Assembly: GCF_000260115.1 (NCBI RefSeq) | Contig: NZ_JH651379.1 | Coordinates: forward strand, 992,001 to 1,056,000 | Source: Galbibacter orientalis DSM 19592 | GTDB taxonomy: Bacteria; Bacteroidota; Bacteroidia; Flavobacteriales; Flavobacteriaceae | Direction: 5' to 3' | Length of the DNA stretch: 64,000 bases | Shown here: positions 45,350-55,204 of the stretch, one piece after another | How the letters are laid out: the number at the start of each line of letters is the position of its first letter | How positions within the stretch are numbered: the stretch's first letter is position 1 | Notes under the pieces: generated by a model | What the model was told of the DNA's origin: nothing | Databases searched by the model: none | The model's input: only the letters and a program-made list of their open reading frames with translations | Program-made: the position numbers and the translations under genes

Positions 45350-46242
45350 TCTTTTGGAGTTTCCAATACTTTGATTAATTTTTCTTCTTCGCTTCCTTGT
45401 TCAGGATGGTGGTTGTAAACCCATTGTACATGCGGCGGCAAACTCATTAAAATACTTTCAATACGACCATTAGTTTTTAGTCCGAAGAGAGTACCTTTAT
45501 CGTGCACCAAATTAAATTCTACATAGCGTCCACGACGGATTTCCTGCCAATTTCTATTTGCTTTGGAATAAGGAAGTTTTTTTCTTTTTTCCACAATTGG
45601 GACATAAGCCTCTAAAAAGCTATTTCCAACTTCAGTAACAAAATTATACCAATCTTCCATGCTTTTTTCTTCGGAAGCTTTACAGTAGTCAAAAAAGAGA
45701 CCACCTATACCACGAGCTTCATTTCGGTGTGCATTCCAAAAATACTCGTCGCATTTCTTTTTAAAATCAGGATAGAAATTAGCATCATGTTTATTGCAAG
45801 CTGTTTTGCAGGTTTGATGAAAATGTTTGGCATCTTCTTCAAATAAATAATAAGGCGTTAAATCTTGACCACCCCCAAACCAACTATCTATAATTTCTCC
45901 TTGCTTATTGTACATTTCAAAATAGCGCCAATTTGCATGTACGGTGGGAACCATTGGGTTTTTAGGATGTAGTACCAAGCTTAATCCACAAGCAAAAAAA
46001 TTGCAATCTTCTACTTTAAAATATGCCTGCATGGTTGGAGGTAAAGGCCCATGAACTGCCGAAATATTTACGCCTCCTTTTTCAAAAACATCTCCGTTTT
46101 CTATTACTCGTGTGCGTCCACCACCGCCTTCTGGGCGTTCCCATAAATCTTGTTGAAATGTTGCCTTCCCATCTATTTCTTCTAATTTAGAAGTAATGGT
46201 ATCTTGAAGCTGTTGTATATATTGGTAGAATTTATTTTTCAT
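45337..46242 (-). CDS. hemF: oxygen-dependent coproporphyrinogen III oxidase
   Basis: A 301-residue enzyme turning coproporphyrinogen III into protoporphyrinogen IX with O2. Signature segments WFGGGQDLTPYYLFEEDAKH (about residues 121-140), GIGGLFFDY and RRGRYVEFNLVHDKGTLFGL are all present. Its use of oxygen fits an aerobic lifestyle; no oxygen-independent HemN is seen here. Confidence 0.96.
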   Translation of the reverse strand: MKNKFYQYIQQLQDTITSKLEEIDGKATFQQDLWERPEGGGGRTRVIENGDVFEKGGVNISAVHGPLPPTMQAYFKVEDCNFFACGLSLVLHPKNPMVPTVHANWRYFEMYNKQGEIIDSWFGGGQDLTPYYLFEEDAKHFHQTCKTACNKHDANFYPDFKKKCDEYFWNAHRNEARGIGGLFFDYCKASEEKSMEDWYNFVTEVGNSFLEAYVPIVEKRKKLPYSKANRNWQEIRRGRYVEFNLVHDKGTLFGLKTNGRIESILMSLPPHVQWVYNHHPEQGSEEEKLIKVLETPKEWVG

Positions 46243-46246
46243 CTGT

Positions 46247-46870
46247 TTACTTTCCTTTATATGAAATTAATTTTCCTTCTATTATTGCGAGTATGCTGTA
46301 ATATAAAATACCTAAGCATAAACCAGTTTGCGGAGCATCTAAAAATAAGCCGCCCGAACCTCCTAAGTTGTTTTTTAATTTATTGTAGCCTGATAAGTTT
46401 AGGAACTCATTGGTAAGTCCAAAAGGGGGAAGTATTTCCGAGCTAAAAGCTACTACAAAAATTAATATAAAATAAACAATAAGAGCTATAATAGAAAAAA
46501 GAATGGTTCGATCTTTAAATTTTTTATCGACATTAAAAAAGGCAAAACGCATTCTGTTTAAAACTACAAACATATACGTAATTAAAATTACGTTGTTGGG
46601 CATTGACTTGTTGAAGGCATAAGCAAAGAGTCCATAAAAAGGAACAAAGATGATGAGCGACCATTTTTTGGGCATTAATGCCATAAAAACACCAGAATGT
46701 ACCAAAACAAATTCAAAAGCCATTAAGGATGACATTGAATAAATTTTTTCTGCTTGTGTTGGTTGCGGAAACACCCACAATTGTAATAATTGATAAACAA
46801 TAAACACATTCATTAAAATGCCTGCATACTCAAATTGTCGGTCGTATTTTTCAATAATGCTGATGGACAT
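46247..46870 (-). CDS. polytopic membrane protein of unknown function
   Basis: A 207-residue protein with about six hydrophobic segments (near 15-34, 46-66, 70-86, 93-109, 124-146, 178-198). The loop before the last one has NKLKNNLGGSGGLFLDAPQT. I do not recognise the family with confidence (DUF6498-like at best). It is 4 bases from hemF and 5 from the protein upstream, so it is co-transcribed with the heme genes. Confidence 0.65.
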   Translation of the reverse strand: MSISIIEKYDRQFEYAGILMNVFIVYQLLQLWVFPQPTQAEKIYSMSSLMAFEFVLVHSGVFMALMPKKWSLIIFVPFYGLFAYAFNKSMPNNVILITYMFVVLNRMRFAFFNVDKKFKDRTILFSIIALIVYFILIFVVAFSSEILPPFGLTNEFLNLSGYNKLKNNLGGSGGLFLDAPQTGLCLGILYYSILAIIEGKLISYKGK

Positions 46871-46875
46871 GTTTT

Positions 46876-48423
46876 TTATGGTCTTGAAGATGTTTTTCGT
46901 TCAATTGTTTTTGCATGCCTGAATTTTAAATCATCCGTAAGAATGGCGAAAGTCACTTTTGAAGCATTTTTTACAATGAATTTCATGGTGTACAAAATAT
47001 CCCTTTTGCCGGGCACTTGCTCAATAAATTTTTGAGTGAATGCTTCGCCGTTTGTAGCTAAGTTTTCGTTCATGTTATTAATGATCCATTTGGCATCCAA
47101 TTCTTTTCCATCTTTATCAAAAAACCGGAATGATTGATAATCAATGTTCATGTACTTTTTGAAGTTCAAGCTTACCGTACTGTCGGCAATTTTAAGATCG
47201 TAATCGGTGTTGCTCATGTTGGAATTTAGCGCTACTGTTTTTCTTTTGGTGGGTTTAAATGTAGTAATGTCTATTTCGACCTTTTCTATTTTTGGGACGG
47301 GTTGATATAAACCGGAATGATAAGGACCAAAATACATCGGGGTATAGTACGGAACATTCTTGTCGGGTTTTAAGTTGATGGTTTTTCCATTTTTATCATA
47401 AAATTGAATGCTGTTCACCTTTGAATAGGCGCCGGCCAAAAGGGAGTCCATAACACTTTCGCTGTTGTTGAGGTAACCACTTAGATAGTACGAATTTTCC
47501 CGCCCAGGATAGGTATCGATTACAAGGCTGTCCAAGCTTTGTGCTATTGTTTTTTCAAGCTTTTCCCTGTCTGTTATTAATGGGGGCTTTTGGTATTCGT
47601 ATTCAATTGATGAGTTATCAGAGCTGCTGTATTTCATATAGCTGCTGTAGTACAGGTCGGGTTCTATTGTCATAAACTCTTCAAACATATCTGGGGCATG
47701 ATAATTTTTTACCCTGTTTATCATAAAAACGCTGACATCATCATTTTCATGAGATACAAATTTGGTGTAAAGCGGTATTCCGGTTTTTTTGTCCAAAACA
47801 TATTTCACCGCAATATTTGTGGTATCGTATTCTTTTTCCATAACACTCTTTCCGTAAAGGATCACTTCTTTTCTTGTGATGTTTTTTACCGTATAATCAT
47901 ATGTTACGACTTGGCTCTTGACATTAAGGAATTCACTGGAGATGGAATCGGTAACGCTCCAAGAGTATCCTTTTTTTAATACAATGCCTTCGTATAATTT
48001 ATTGTTGCTAGGGTTGTGATACTTGCCAAATTCTTTTAAGGCTTCTTGTATCTTGTCAAAATCGTCGATGCCTGTATGGCTTACCAATTTTAAGGTTCCT
48101 TCTTCCGGTATAAAAATGAAAGGCTTGGAAATGATCTCCCTTACCTTTGTACTGTCTTGTCCCAAGCTTTCTGGGTTGTCGCTGTCCACCGTAAATATAG
48201 GAGACTTTACCTGAAACCGATCCACCTTCATGCGATACCCTTTGTTTTTTAAGAAAGTGGTCCCAATGATTGTTTTAAGGGCAAGGTCAATGCGTGAGGT
48301 GTTGAAAACAACCAATTCGGTCTCAAAAGGATACTGGTGATCTTTTTTTGGGTTGAATTCTAGTTTTTGACCAAAACCTTTAACTACGGCTAAGAATATT
48401 ATATAAAAGATGAGTTTTTGCAT
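46876..48423 (-). CDS. exported protein of unknown function in the heme cluster
   Basis: A 515-residue protein with signal peptide MQKLIFYIIFLAVVKGFGQ and no later membrane segments. No catalytic motif is evident. Recurring patterns such as FKPTKRKTVALNSNMSNTDY and SVSLNFKKYMNIDYQSFRFF suggest beta-rich domains. It is separated by 5 bases from the membrane protein 46247, and the two may act together. Not recognised. Confidence 0.65.
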   Translation of the reverse strand: MQKLIFYIIFLAVVKGFGQKLEFNPKKDHQYPFETELVVFNTSRIDLALKTIIGTTFLKNKGYRMKVDRFQVKSPIFTVDSDNPESLGQDSTKVREIISKPFIFIPEEGTLKLVSHTGIDDFDKIQEALKEFGKYHNPSNNKLYEGIVLKKGYSWSVTDSISSEFLNVKSQVVTYDYTVKNITRKEVILYGKSVMEKEYDTTNIAVKYVLDKKTGIPLYTKFVSHENDDVSVFMINRVKNYHAPDMFEEFMTIEPDLYYSSYMKYSSSDNSSIEYEYQKPPLITDREKLEKTIAQSLDSLVIDTYPGRENSYYLSGYLNNSESVMDSLLAGAYSKVNSIQFYDKNGKTINLKPDKNVPYYTPMYFGPYHSGLYQPVPKIEKVEIDITTFKPTKRKTVALNSNMSNTDYDLKIADSTVSLNFKKYMNIDYQSFRFFDKDGKELDAKWIINNMNENLATNGEAFTQKFIEQVPGKRDILYTMKFIVKNASKVTFAILTDDLKFRHAKTIERKTSSRP

Positions 48424-48444
48424 ACTGAAATAAATCTTGATGAA

Positions 48445-48822
48445 TTAGTCTTTTGGAAATCGTTTTTTTACTTCTTCGTTGTAATCCTCCACAAATTTTT
48501 CAAACCATTCGGTAGATTGTTTTTGTAGTTTTCTCATTATTTCAACATAATCAACAAAAGAGTCTTTATGAATTCCGCCTTCACAGGCTGTAGCATGTTT
48601 AATATTTGGAAATATAGGGTCTGGAGTTATTTCTATTGTTTTTAAACGAATATTATGTTTTACATTTTTTTCTTTGAAGAGGATCTCATCGGGTTGTTCA
48701 GTAACGATTTGTGCAAGACTAACAACGTCATTTTCAAAAAGCGGATCTGCAAATTCCGATAATGGAATAAATCCGTCCTTATCCATCTTAAACTTATAAT
48801 TTTCAAAATTGAATAAACTCAT
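48445..48822 (-). CDS. hypothetical protein, 125 residues
   Basis: A soluble protein without known motif: an N-terminal half with FIPLSEFADPLFENDVVSLAQ, a central ACEGGIHKDSFVDYV, and a charged helical C-terminus (STEWFEKFVEDYNEEVKKRF). It starts 58 bases downstream of the next gene upstream and continues the heme-cluster transcription direction. Function unknown. Confidence 0.55.
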   Translation of the reverse strand: MSLFNFENYKFKMDKDGFIPLSEFADPLFENDVVSLAQIVTEQPDEILFKEKNVKHNIRLKTIEITPDPIFPNIKHATACEGGIHKDSFVDYVEIMRKLQKQSTEWFEKFVEDYNEEVKKRFPKD

Positions 48823-48880
48823 TTTTTAAATTTAGTGTTAACTTAAATCCCTCATGGAGGGTTTTATTTCTCTTGAATAG

Positions 48881-49279
48881 TTATAACCTGTAGGATTGCG
48901 CTTTTTGTATTTTCTGAATTAAATCAAAAGAAAAAGTTTTACTTTCCAATTGAGCGTATTCATAAATAGCGATTGTTTTTTCTGCTAGGTTTGATTGATT
49001 TTCTTTGGATTCAACTTCAATAATTTTCAATAGTAAATCTCCTAATTGTTCGTAATTTTCAAAGGATAAATTTTGAGTATGAAGCTTTTCTAACAATATA
49101 TCAACATTGGTTTCTATAATAAATTTTATAGATAATAAGTAAGCAGTTTCTAATTGTTTATCTACTTCTTGCCTTTGTTCTTTTTCCCATAAATCTGGAA
49201 CAAATTCAATGTTTAATAAACTTTCTAAAATGCGACTTAATCGTTCGTTTTCTTCATCTTTTAACCCTTTGCTTAGCAT
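48881..49279 (-). CDS. hypothetical helical protein, 132 residues
   Basis: An acidic, fully helical protein rich in Glu, Leu and Gln (LEKLHTQNLSFENYEQLGDL, IEVESKENQSNLAEKTIAIY) that may form a helical repeat like TPR. No motif recognised. It follows the DUF6973-type gene by about 24 bases and is in the same direction as hemE. Confidence 0.6.
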   Translation of the reverse strand: MLSKGLKDEENERLSRILESLLNIEFVPDLWEKEQRQEVDKQLETAYLLSIKFIIETNVDILLEKLHTQNLSFENYEQLGDLLLKIIEVESKENQSNLAEKTIAIYEYAQLESKTFSFDLIQKIQKAQSYRL

Positions 49280-49303
49280 GATGTTCAGCGTTTATATTTT
49301 TGT

Positions 49304-49798
49304 CTATGTATCAATAAAAACAAGCTTGTTGTTTGCTAATTTTATTTCATCTAAATTTGTTATTTGAATTGCTTCATTCGTGTTGTCTAACAAACTAGTA
49401 ATAGATATTTCAAGATTTTTATTAGACGAATATTGTTTTTCAGCAAAACAAATTCCAACAGTATTATTATGAATATCCATAGCCCTTTCAAGCGGATTGT
49501 TTATAAAAGTATCTTCGTGCCAATCGGTTATAAATTTTGCCCATGAGGTGCTTTTTTTAATATTTTTCCCCGCTTTTAAACTAAAGTTAATAATTAAAAA
49601 AGTCCATAGTGCATGCCTGAAGGCATTAGCAATATTATTTTTATGGTGTGTATTTCCAAAGTGTGTTGTGGTAATAGAAATACATTTTTTAGTTGCTTTT
49701 ATAAAACAATAAAACAAAATTGGGCGAGAAATAGCAATGCCTAAAAGTCGGATTAACTGACTCCAAGAAAGCGATTTTATAATTCGCCCAACATTCAT
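49304..49798 (-). CDS. DUF6973-like protein
   Basis: About 164 residues from ATG 49798, directly after the hemE stop; earlier in-frame ATGs at 49813 and 49852 overlap hemE. Characteristic pattern: NAFRHALWTFLI followed by TDWHEDTF and MDIHNNTVG, with His, Glu, Asp and Asn placed as in a metal or hydrolase site of the DUF6973 family. Function unknown. Its place after hemE suggests co-transcription. Confidence 0.65.
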   Translation of the reverse strand: MNVGRIIKSLSWSQLIRLLGIAISRPILFYCFIKATKKCISITTTHFGNTHHKNNIANAFRHALWTFLIINFSLKAGKNIKKSTSWAKFITDWHEDTFINNPLERAMDIHNNTVGICFAEKQYSSNKNLEISITSLLDNTNEAIQITNLDEIKLANNKLVFIDT

Positions 49799-49799
49799 T

Positions 49800-50828
49800 T
49801 TATTTATGCTCATATTCTTTAACCGCCTCAATAAATGCTTTGGCGTGGTCAACAGGGATATGTGGTAAAATACCGTGCCCTAAATTGACAACATATTTAT
49901 CTTTTCCAAACTCATCAATCATTTCATGAACCATTTTTTTGATGGTAGGGATAGGAGATAGCAATCTTGACGGGTCGAAATTACCTTGTAAAGTAATATT
50001 TCCGCCAGTTAAATAGCGTGCATTTTTAGGAGAACATGTCCAATCTACTCCTAAGGCAGAAGCTTTACTTTTGGCCATATCTCCAAGTGCAAACCAACAT
50101 CCTTTTCCAAAAACAATTACTTCGGTTTCGTCTGCCAAGGCTTCTACAATCTGATTAATGTATTTCCAAGAAAACTCTTGATAATCTTTAGGAGAAAGCA
50201 TTCCACCCCAAGAATCAAAAATCTGTACTGCATTGACACCATTTTTAACTTTTTCTTTTAGGTAAAGAATGGTAGTATCTGTTATTTTTTGAAGTAAAGC
50301 ATGTGCAGCTTCTGGTTGTGAAAAGCAGAAACCTTTGGCTTTGTCAAAACTTTTAGAGCCCTGACCTTCTACAGCATAGCATAAAATAGTCCATGGAGAA
50401 CCAGCAAAACCTATTAGCGGAACTTCATTGTTCAACATTTCTTTGGTAAGCTTAATAGCATCCATAACATAGCCTAATTCTTCATTAATGTCTGGAACAA
50501 TAACTTGCTCTACATCTTTAGCAGAACGAATAGGGTTTGGAAGCCATGGGCCAACACCAGGTTTCATTTCTACCTCAATATTCATTGCCTGTGGAATAAC
50601 CAAAATGTCGGAAAAAAGAATAGCAGCATCTGGTTTTACAATACGAATTGGTTGTACAGTAATTTCTGCTGCTAACTCTGGTGTACGGCAACGGGTAAAG
50701 AAATCGTATTTTTCTTTGAGTGCCATAAATTCTGGCAAATACCTTCCAGCTTGACGCATCATCCATACTGGTGGTCTGCTTACAGATTCTCCTTTGAGGG
50801 CTTTTAAAAATAAATCGTTTTTTATCAT
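49800..50828 (-). CDS. hemE: uroporphyrinogen decarboxylase
   Basis: A 342-residue enzyme that removes four carboxyls from uroporphyrinogen III to give coproporphyrinogen III. The signature [13 protein letters not shown] (about residues 23-35) and the [13 protein letters not shown] segment with the catalytic Asp are intact. The start ATG 50828 ([14 protein letters not shown]) fits the family better than ATG 50846. Confidence 0.96.
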   Translation of the reverse strand: MIKNDLFLKALKGESVSRPPVWMMRQAGRYLPEFMALKEKYDFFTRCRTPELAAEITVQPIRIVKPDAAILFSDILVIPQAMNIEVEMKPGVGPWLPNPIRSAKDVEQVIVPDINEELGYVMDAIKLTKEMLNNEVPLIGFAGSPWTILCYAVEGQGSKSFDKAKGFCFSQPEAAHALLQKITDTTILYLKEKVKNGVNAVQIFDSWGGMLSPKDYQEFSWKYINQIVEALADETEVIVFGKGCWFALGDMAKSKASALGVDWTCSPKNARYLTGGNITLQGNFDPSRLLSPIPTIKKMVHEMIDEFGKDKYVVNLGHGILPHIPVDHAKAFIEAVKEYEHK

Positions 50829-50919
50829 GTCTTTTTTATAATCCAATTATGCGCTAAGCATTTTTTTTTCGATAACCGAGATTTGAATGCTCCAATATTT
50901 AGCGTTAAATTTTTTTAGT

Positions 50920-51564
50920 TTACTTATAATGTTTTATAACCTGAATAATAACGTTCTCAATAGTACTTCTATTTGCTGTTATAATGTTATTGGTGTGTTT
51001 TCTAGCTTCAGCCTCGGTGGTTTTACCGATGCAAAAAACTGTGGTTTCTTCAAATAAATTTCGTTGCGCAAAACTTTCTACTGCACTGGGGCTAAAAAAG
51101 AGGACACCATCATAAGTACGAATCATATTTTTTGAAGTTAAGGCTGTTTTATAAACTTCAATTTCTGATAGTTTTATCTGATTCTTTTTTAACAATTTTG
51201 GCAATTCTTCTCTACGGATGTTTCCACAGAATAGGGTAAATTCTTTTTCTGAATGCTTTCTTACAATCTGCTCTGCCAATGCCTGTGCTTGATATGATTT
51301 TTCTGTTACAGAAAAGCCTTTTTTCTTTAAGTAGGCCTCCGTTTTATCTCCTACACAGAAACAATTTTTTATTGTAATTTCACGATCAAGAATTGATTTA
51401 ACTGCATTTTTGCTTGCAAAAATTGCATTTTCTATAACAGTCGGACTTTCAAATTCTATGGGTGATATTTTAATGAAATCTTCATCAAAGCAATTTATAT
51501 TTTCTTTTAATAATAGTTCTTTTTGAGGGTTGGTTAATTTTTTGGTGCTCAATATTTCTATCAT
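50920..51564 (-). CDS. hemD: uroporphyrinogen-III synthase
   Basis: A 214-residue protein with the weakly conserved two-domain HemD fold; recognised by IEVYKTALTSK, VLFFSPSAVESFA and FCIGKTTEAEARK, which carry the conserved Ser and Thr. It cyclises hydroxymethylbilane to uroporphyrinogen III. It lies 11 bases downstream of trkA, an unusual neighbour, and 91 bases upstream of hemE. Confidence 0.85.
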   Translation of the reverse strand: MIEILSTKKLTNPQKELLLKENINCFDEDFIKISPIEFESPTVIENAIFASKNAVKSILDREITIKNCFCVGDKTEAYLKKKGFSVTEKSYQAQALAEQIVRKHSEKEFTLFCGNIRREELPKLLKKNQIKLSEIEVYKTALTSKNMIRTYDGVLFFSPSAVESFAQRNLFEETTVFCIGKTTEAEARKHTNNIITANRSTIENVIIQVIKHYK

Positions 51565-51575
51565 ATATCAAAAAA

Positions 51576-52268
51576 TTAGTTAGTCATTGCGTCTCCAAAG
51601 GTTGCAATATCTTCATTCCTACCAAAAACAATTAGCAGGTCGTCCTTTTTTATTTTAGTATCATTAGCAGGAAGTCCAATTACTTCTTTTTTCTTTAACT
51701 GATTTCCTAAAAAGTTCTTTTTATTGCAAGGGCGAATAATGGTAACAACATTTAAATTATACTGTTTTCTAAAATCTAAATCTTGAAGCGATTTATCCTG
51801 AAAAGAGTCATTTACCTTTACTTCAGAAATCGAATATTCATCATCTAAATTAAAATTATCGAGTACATTTCTTAAGTTTATTTTTCCTGTAAGATTTGCA
51901 GCAGCTTCTTGCTCTGGGTGGATAATATGCTCAATTCCCATAGCTTTAAGTACGGTGTCATGCACAGGAGATAGGGACCTACTGATAATTTTAGCTGAAA
52001 ATTTTTCTTTTAAAATTGCAGTGGTAATAATAGCAGCTCCTTCATGTTCTCCAATAGCAACTACTGCAATATGTGTGTCTTTTAACGGAAGAGAATCGTA
52101 TGCCAATTCGTTGGTTGCATCTAAGCAAATGGTGTGGGCAATTTTATCTTTTAATAGATTTACCTTCTCCATTTTTAGATCTACTCCAATTACTTCATTT
52201 CCCGATTCGGTAAGCTTTAAAGCTAAAGAACTTCCAAAATTTCCTAAACCAAAGATGATAATCTTCAC
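51576..52268 (-). CDS. trkA: K+ uptake regulatory subunit (TrkA/KtrA family)
   Basis: A 230-residue RCK-type protein: Rossmann NAD(H) or ATP-binding domain with IIFGLGNFGSSLALKL (residues 3-18) and acidic VDLKMEKVN, followed by a TrkA-C domain (about 140-225). It gates the TrkH channel encoded upstream. One RCK domain makes it KtrA-like. The pair sits between hemC and hemD, splitting the heme genes. Confidence 0.9.
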   Translation of the reverse strand: MKIIIFGLGNFGSSLALKLTESGNEVIGVDLKMEKVNLLKDKIAHTICLDATNELAYDSLPLKDTHIAVVAIGEHEGAAIITTAILKEKFSAKIISRSLSPVHDTVLKAMGIEHIIHPEQEAAANLTGKINLRNVLDNFNLDDEYSISEVKVNDSFQDKSLQDLDFRKQYNLNVVTIIRPCNKKNFLGNQLKKKEVIGLPANDTKIKKDDLLIVFGRNEDIATFGDAMTN

Positions 52269-52395
52269 GCTAATAAATTTAAGTTAAACATTCAATTTTC
52301 AATACTTTCAATAATTATGCAAGCAATTTCTACTTTTTAAAATGCTTTTAGCACAGGTCTTGGTTATACTTAATCCCTTTGTGGGGAGGTCATAA

Positions 52396-54138
52396 TTAGT
52401 TAATTAATATATTTTCCTTTGGATATTCATAAAACTGATTATTCATCTGTCTTAAAAATCCAATAAGAATATTAAGCATTCCTATACGCCCTATAAACAT
52501 TACAACAATAATAACCGTTTTGCTTGGATAGCTTAAATAAGGCGTTAGATTTAAGCTTAGTCCAACTGTACTGTATGCAGAAAACGATTCAAAAGCAACA
52601 GAAATCAAATCTCTTTCTGGTTCAAAAAACAGTAACAATAAAATAGCAATACCAATAGTTATTAACGAAATAGAAACAATAGCAAAAGCTCTGTTCAACG
52701 TGGCATTGCTAATACATCTGGTTCCAATTTCTATTCTTTTTTTATTTCTAGCAATGGCAAAAATATTTAAAGTTGCTAATGCAAAGGTAGTAGTTTTAAT
52801 ACCTCCTGCAGTAGATGCTGGCGAACCTCCAATCCACATTAATAATATTACAAATAGTAATGATGGCATTGTTAAATGAGAATAATCTATGGTGTTAAAG
52901 CCCGCAGTTCTCGGGGTTACAGCTTGAAATGCCGTAGCTGTTATTTTTCCAAAAGCAGTATGGTGTTCTCCAAGTGTATTGGTTCCTTCAGAAAAATAGA
53001 AAAAAGTAAACCCAGCTAAAAGCAACAGTAGCGTTGTAGCCATTACTATTTTAGAATTTAGTGTAAGGAGTCTTACTAAATATTTTTTGTGCTCTTTGGT
53101 AAAGAGATTTAAGATATATAGTTTGATGTAATTATAAAAATTGAAAACAATATTGTAGCCTAAACCTCCAAATATAATGAGGAACATAATTACCCATTGG
53201 AATGGATAATCAAAACGTAAATTTTCATTAAATAGTCCATCTGGGGCATTAGAAAATCCTGCGTTACAAAATGCTGAGATAGAATGAAAGATGCTAAAAA
53301 ATATAGGATGTTCTAATTTTGATAAATCATCAATAGAAAAATATATAAAAATAGCTCCAATCCCTTCTAAGGAAAAAGTAAAAAGCACAATATTCATTGC
53401 AAATTTTAAAGTGTCTTTTAGCGTTTCCGAAGCTACGTAGTCTTTTACATACAGCGTTTCTTTAAAAGAAGATCCTCCTTTAAAAAAGTAAGCAAAAAAG
53501 GAAGTGAAAGTTAAGATTCCTAATCCGCCTAATTGAATTAAAAATAGGATAACTCCCTGTCCAAAAAGTGTAAAATCTGTTGAGGTATCCATAACTGCCA
53601 ATCCTGTTACACAAACGGCACTTGTGGAGGTGAAAAAGGCATCAATAAAGTTAATTTCTCCAACTGTAGTTGCTTTTGGGAGCATTAATAAAAACGCTCC
53701 TAACAAATCAAATATAAAAAAGCTACCTACAAATAAGATAGCTGGGTTGAAATATACACTGTATAAATACCTGATTAAAATGGTAAGTCTTAATACTAAA
53801 TAAAGTAGTAAAGCACCTTCTAAAAAGGGTTTTATTTTATATAAATAATGTTCTAAAACATGGTGAGAAGCAAAAATATATACAAAAATGCTAAGTAACA
53901 CAACAGAAGCAAAGATACTTACGTACGTAAGGCTTATGAGCTTTCTGGTTTTGTCTTTTTGAATAAAATAACGATATATATTAGTGCCTAAAAGAATTAA
54001 AATTAAAGCACTTATAATAATAAGTTTATGTGTTCTAAATTTTTCGTACACAAAGAAGCCAAAATCGAAAATTAGAAAGCTAATCACGATAAAGTCAATT
54101 ATTAAGAAAAACAGTCTTTGTGGACTTAATTTTTTCAC
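52396..54138 (-). CDS. trkH: K+ uptake channel subunit (TrkH/KtrB family)
   Basis: A 580-residue inner-membrane K+ transporter with four pore repeats; the first filter is TSTSAVCVTGLAVMDTS and others read ISAFCNAGFSNAPDG, TPRTAGFNTI and FSAYSTVGLSLNLTPY, the Gly residues of the selectivity filter. An N-terminal extension with four more hydrophobic segments is typical in Bacteroidota. Partner of TrkA just downstream. Confidence 0.93.
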   Translation of the reverse strand: MKKLSPQRLFFLIIDFIVISFLIFDFGFFVYEKFRTHKLIIISALILILLGTNIYRYFIQKDKTRKLISLTYVSIFASVVLLSIFVYIFASHHVLEHYLYKIKPFLEGALLLYLVLRLTILIRYLYSVYFNPAILFVGSFFIFDLLGAFLLMLPKATTVGEINFIDAFFTSTSAVCVTGLAVMDTSTDFTLFGQGVILFLIQLGGLGILTFTSFFAYFFKGGSSFKETLYVKDYVASETLKDTLKFAMNIVLFTFSLEGIGAIFIYFSIDDLSKLEHPIFFSIFHSISAFCNAGFSNAPDGLFNENLRFDYPFQWVIMFLIIFGGLGYNIVFNFYNYIKLYILNLFTKEHKKYLVRLLTLNSKIVMATTLLLLLAGFTFFYFSEGTNTLGEHHTAFGKITATAFQAVTPRTAGFNTIDYSHLTMPSLLFVILLMWIGGSPASTAGGIKTTTFALATLNIFAIARNKKRIEIGTRCISNATLNRAFAIVSISLITIGIAILLLLFFEPERDLISVAFESFSAYSTVGLSLNLTPYLSYPSKTVIIVVMFIGRIGMLNILIGFLRQMNNQFYEYPKENILIN

Positions 54139-54265
54139 ACGAGTAAATTTAATTTTTTATATAATTAAGTAAAGAATCATTATCTATACAATCCCTTCGC
54201 TTTATTCAACTCCTCTTCTAAAGGCAACTATACTTTGACTCAGCTCAGTACGGAGCTTGGTTGTT

Positions 54266-54290
54266 ATAAAACCTTCTGTGAGGGTTTTAT
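54266..54290 (-). terminator. possible terminator hairpin at the hemC end
   Basis: ATAAAACCTTC and GAGGGTTTTAT pair with one mismatch around TGT, straddling the hemC stop. Similar CCCTC...GAGGG hairpins occur near 24128, 48845 and 52373. Confidence 0.35.
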
Positions 54291-55204
54291 AAGCTTAATT
54301 CTTTTTTAAGTTTTATCATAATTTCTTCACCACCTTCTTTAAGGATTTCTTGAGCGCATAAGGCACCAAGGCCTTCGCAATTCTCTATGAGAATCCTTTT
54401 TTCTACGGTTACTTTATGTTTTCCATCTAAAGAGAACAAACCACCAATAAAAGTTACATAATCAATATCTATTACTGCAAGCGCCCCAATTGGTGCCGTG
54501 CAGCCACCCTCTAAAGTACTTAAAAATTCTCTCTCTATAGTGGTGCAGATGTCAGTTTCGTAATCGTTTAATGTTTCTATAGCCTTGCGTGTGGATTTAT
54601 CGTTTTCCATGGCCACCACTAGCATTGCTCCTTGTGCCGGAGCAGGAATCATCCAATCTAGTACCGTATGATTTTGTGGTTTTAAATTAATTCTTTCCAA
54701 TCCTGCGGCTGCAAATATGGCTCCACTCCAGTCGTTGTTTTGTAGTTTCTCTAATCGGGTATTTACATTCCCACGTAAATCTACAATAGTGTGCTTTGGG
54801 TATCTATTAAGCCATTGCGCTTTTCTACGTAAACTTCCTGTTGCAATTGTAGCATGTTTGGCAAACTCTTTTGGTTTGTCTTTATGTAATAATATGTCAA
54901 AAGTATTTGCTCTAGGCAACACAGCTGCTTTTACAATGTTTTTAGGGAGTTTTGTAGGAACATCTTTCATACTATGAACGGCTATATCTACAGTCCCATT
55001 TAACATAGCTACGTCTAATGTTTTTGTAAAAACCCCTGTAATTCCTAATTCGTGTAATGGTTTATCTAAAATAAGATCTCCATCGGATTTTACAGGAACA
55101 ATAACAGACTCAAATCCGTTTTTTGCTAATAAATCTTTTACATGGTTAGCCTGCCATAGTGCTAATTCACTATCGCGAGTTCCAATTCTAATTACGTTAT
55201 TCAT
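54287..55204 (-). CDS. hemC: hydroxymethylbilane synthase
   Basis: A 305-residue porphobilinogen deaminase that joins four porphobilinogens. The dipyrromethane cofactor Cys is in STLEGGCTAPIGAL (about residue 236). N-terminal IRIGTRDSELALWQANHV and VHSMKDVPTKLP with the catalytic Asp are present. Its start overlaps the hemA stop by 4 bases, so hemA and hemC are coupled. Confidence 0.96.
   Translation of the reverse strand: MNNVIRIGTRDSELALWQANHVKDLLAKNGFESVIVPVKSDGDLILDKPLHELGITGVFTKTLDVAMLNGTVDIAVHSMKDVPTKLPKNIVKAAVLPRANTFDILLHKDKPKEFAKHATIATGSLRRKAQWLNRYPKHTIVDLRGNVNTRLEKLQNNDWSGAIFAAAGLERINLKPQNHTVLDWMIPAPAQGAMLVVAMENDKSTRKAIETLNDYETDICTTIEREFLSTLEGGCTAPIGALAVIDIDYVTFIGGLFSLDGKHKVTVEKRILIENCEGLGALCAQEILKEGGEEIMIKLKKELSL

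Noticed and set aside
46247-49798. The unknown genes as a transposon or phage piece
   Set aside because: No integrase, transposase or terminal repeats; spacing and direction fit a long operon.
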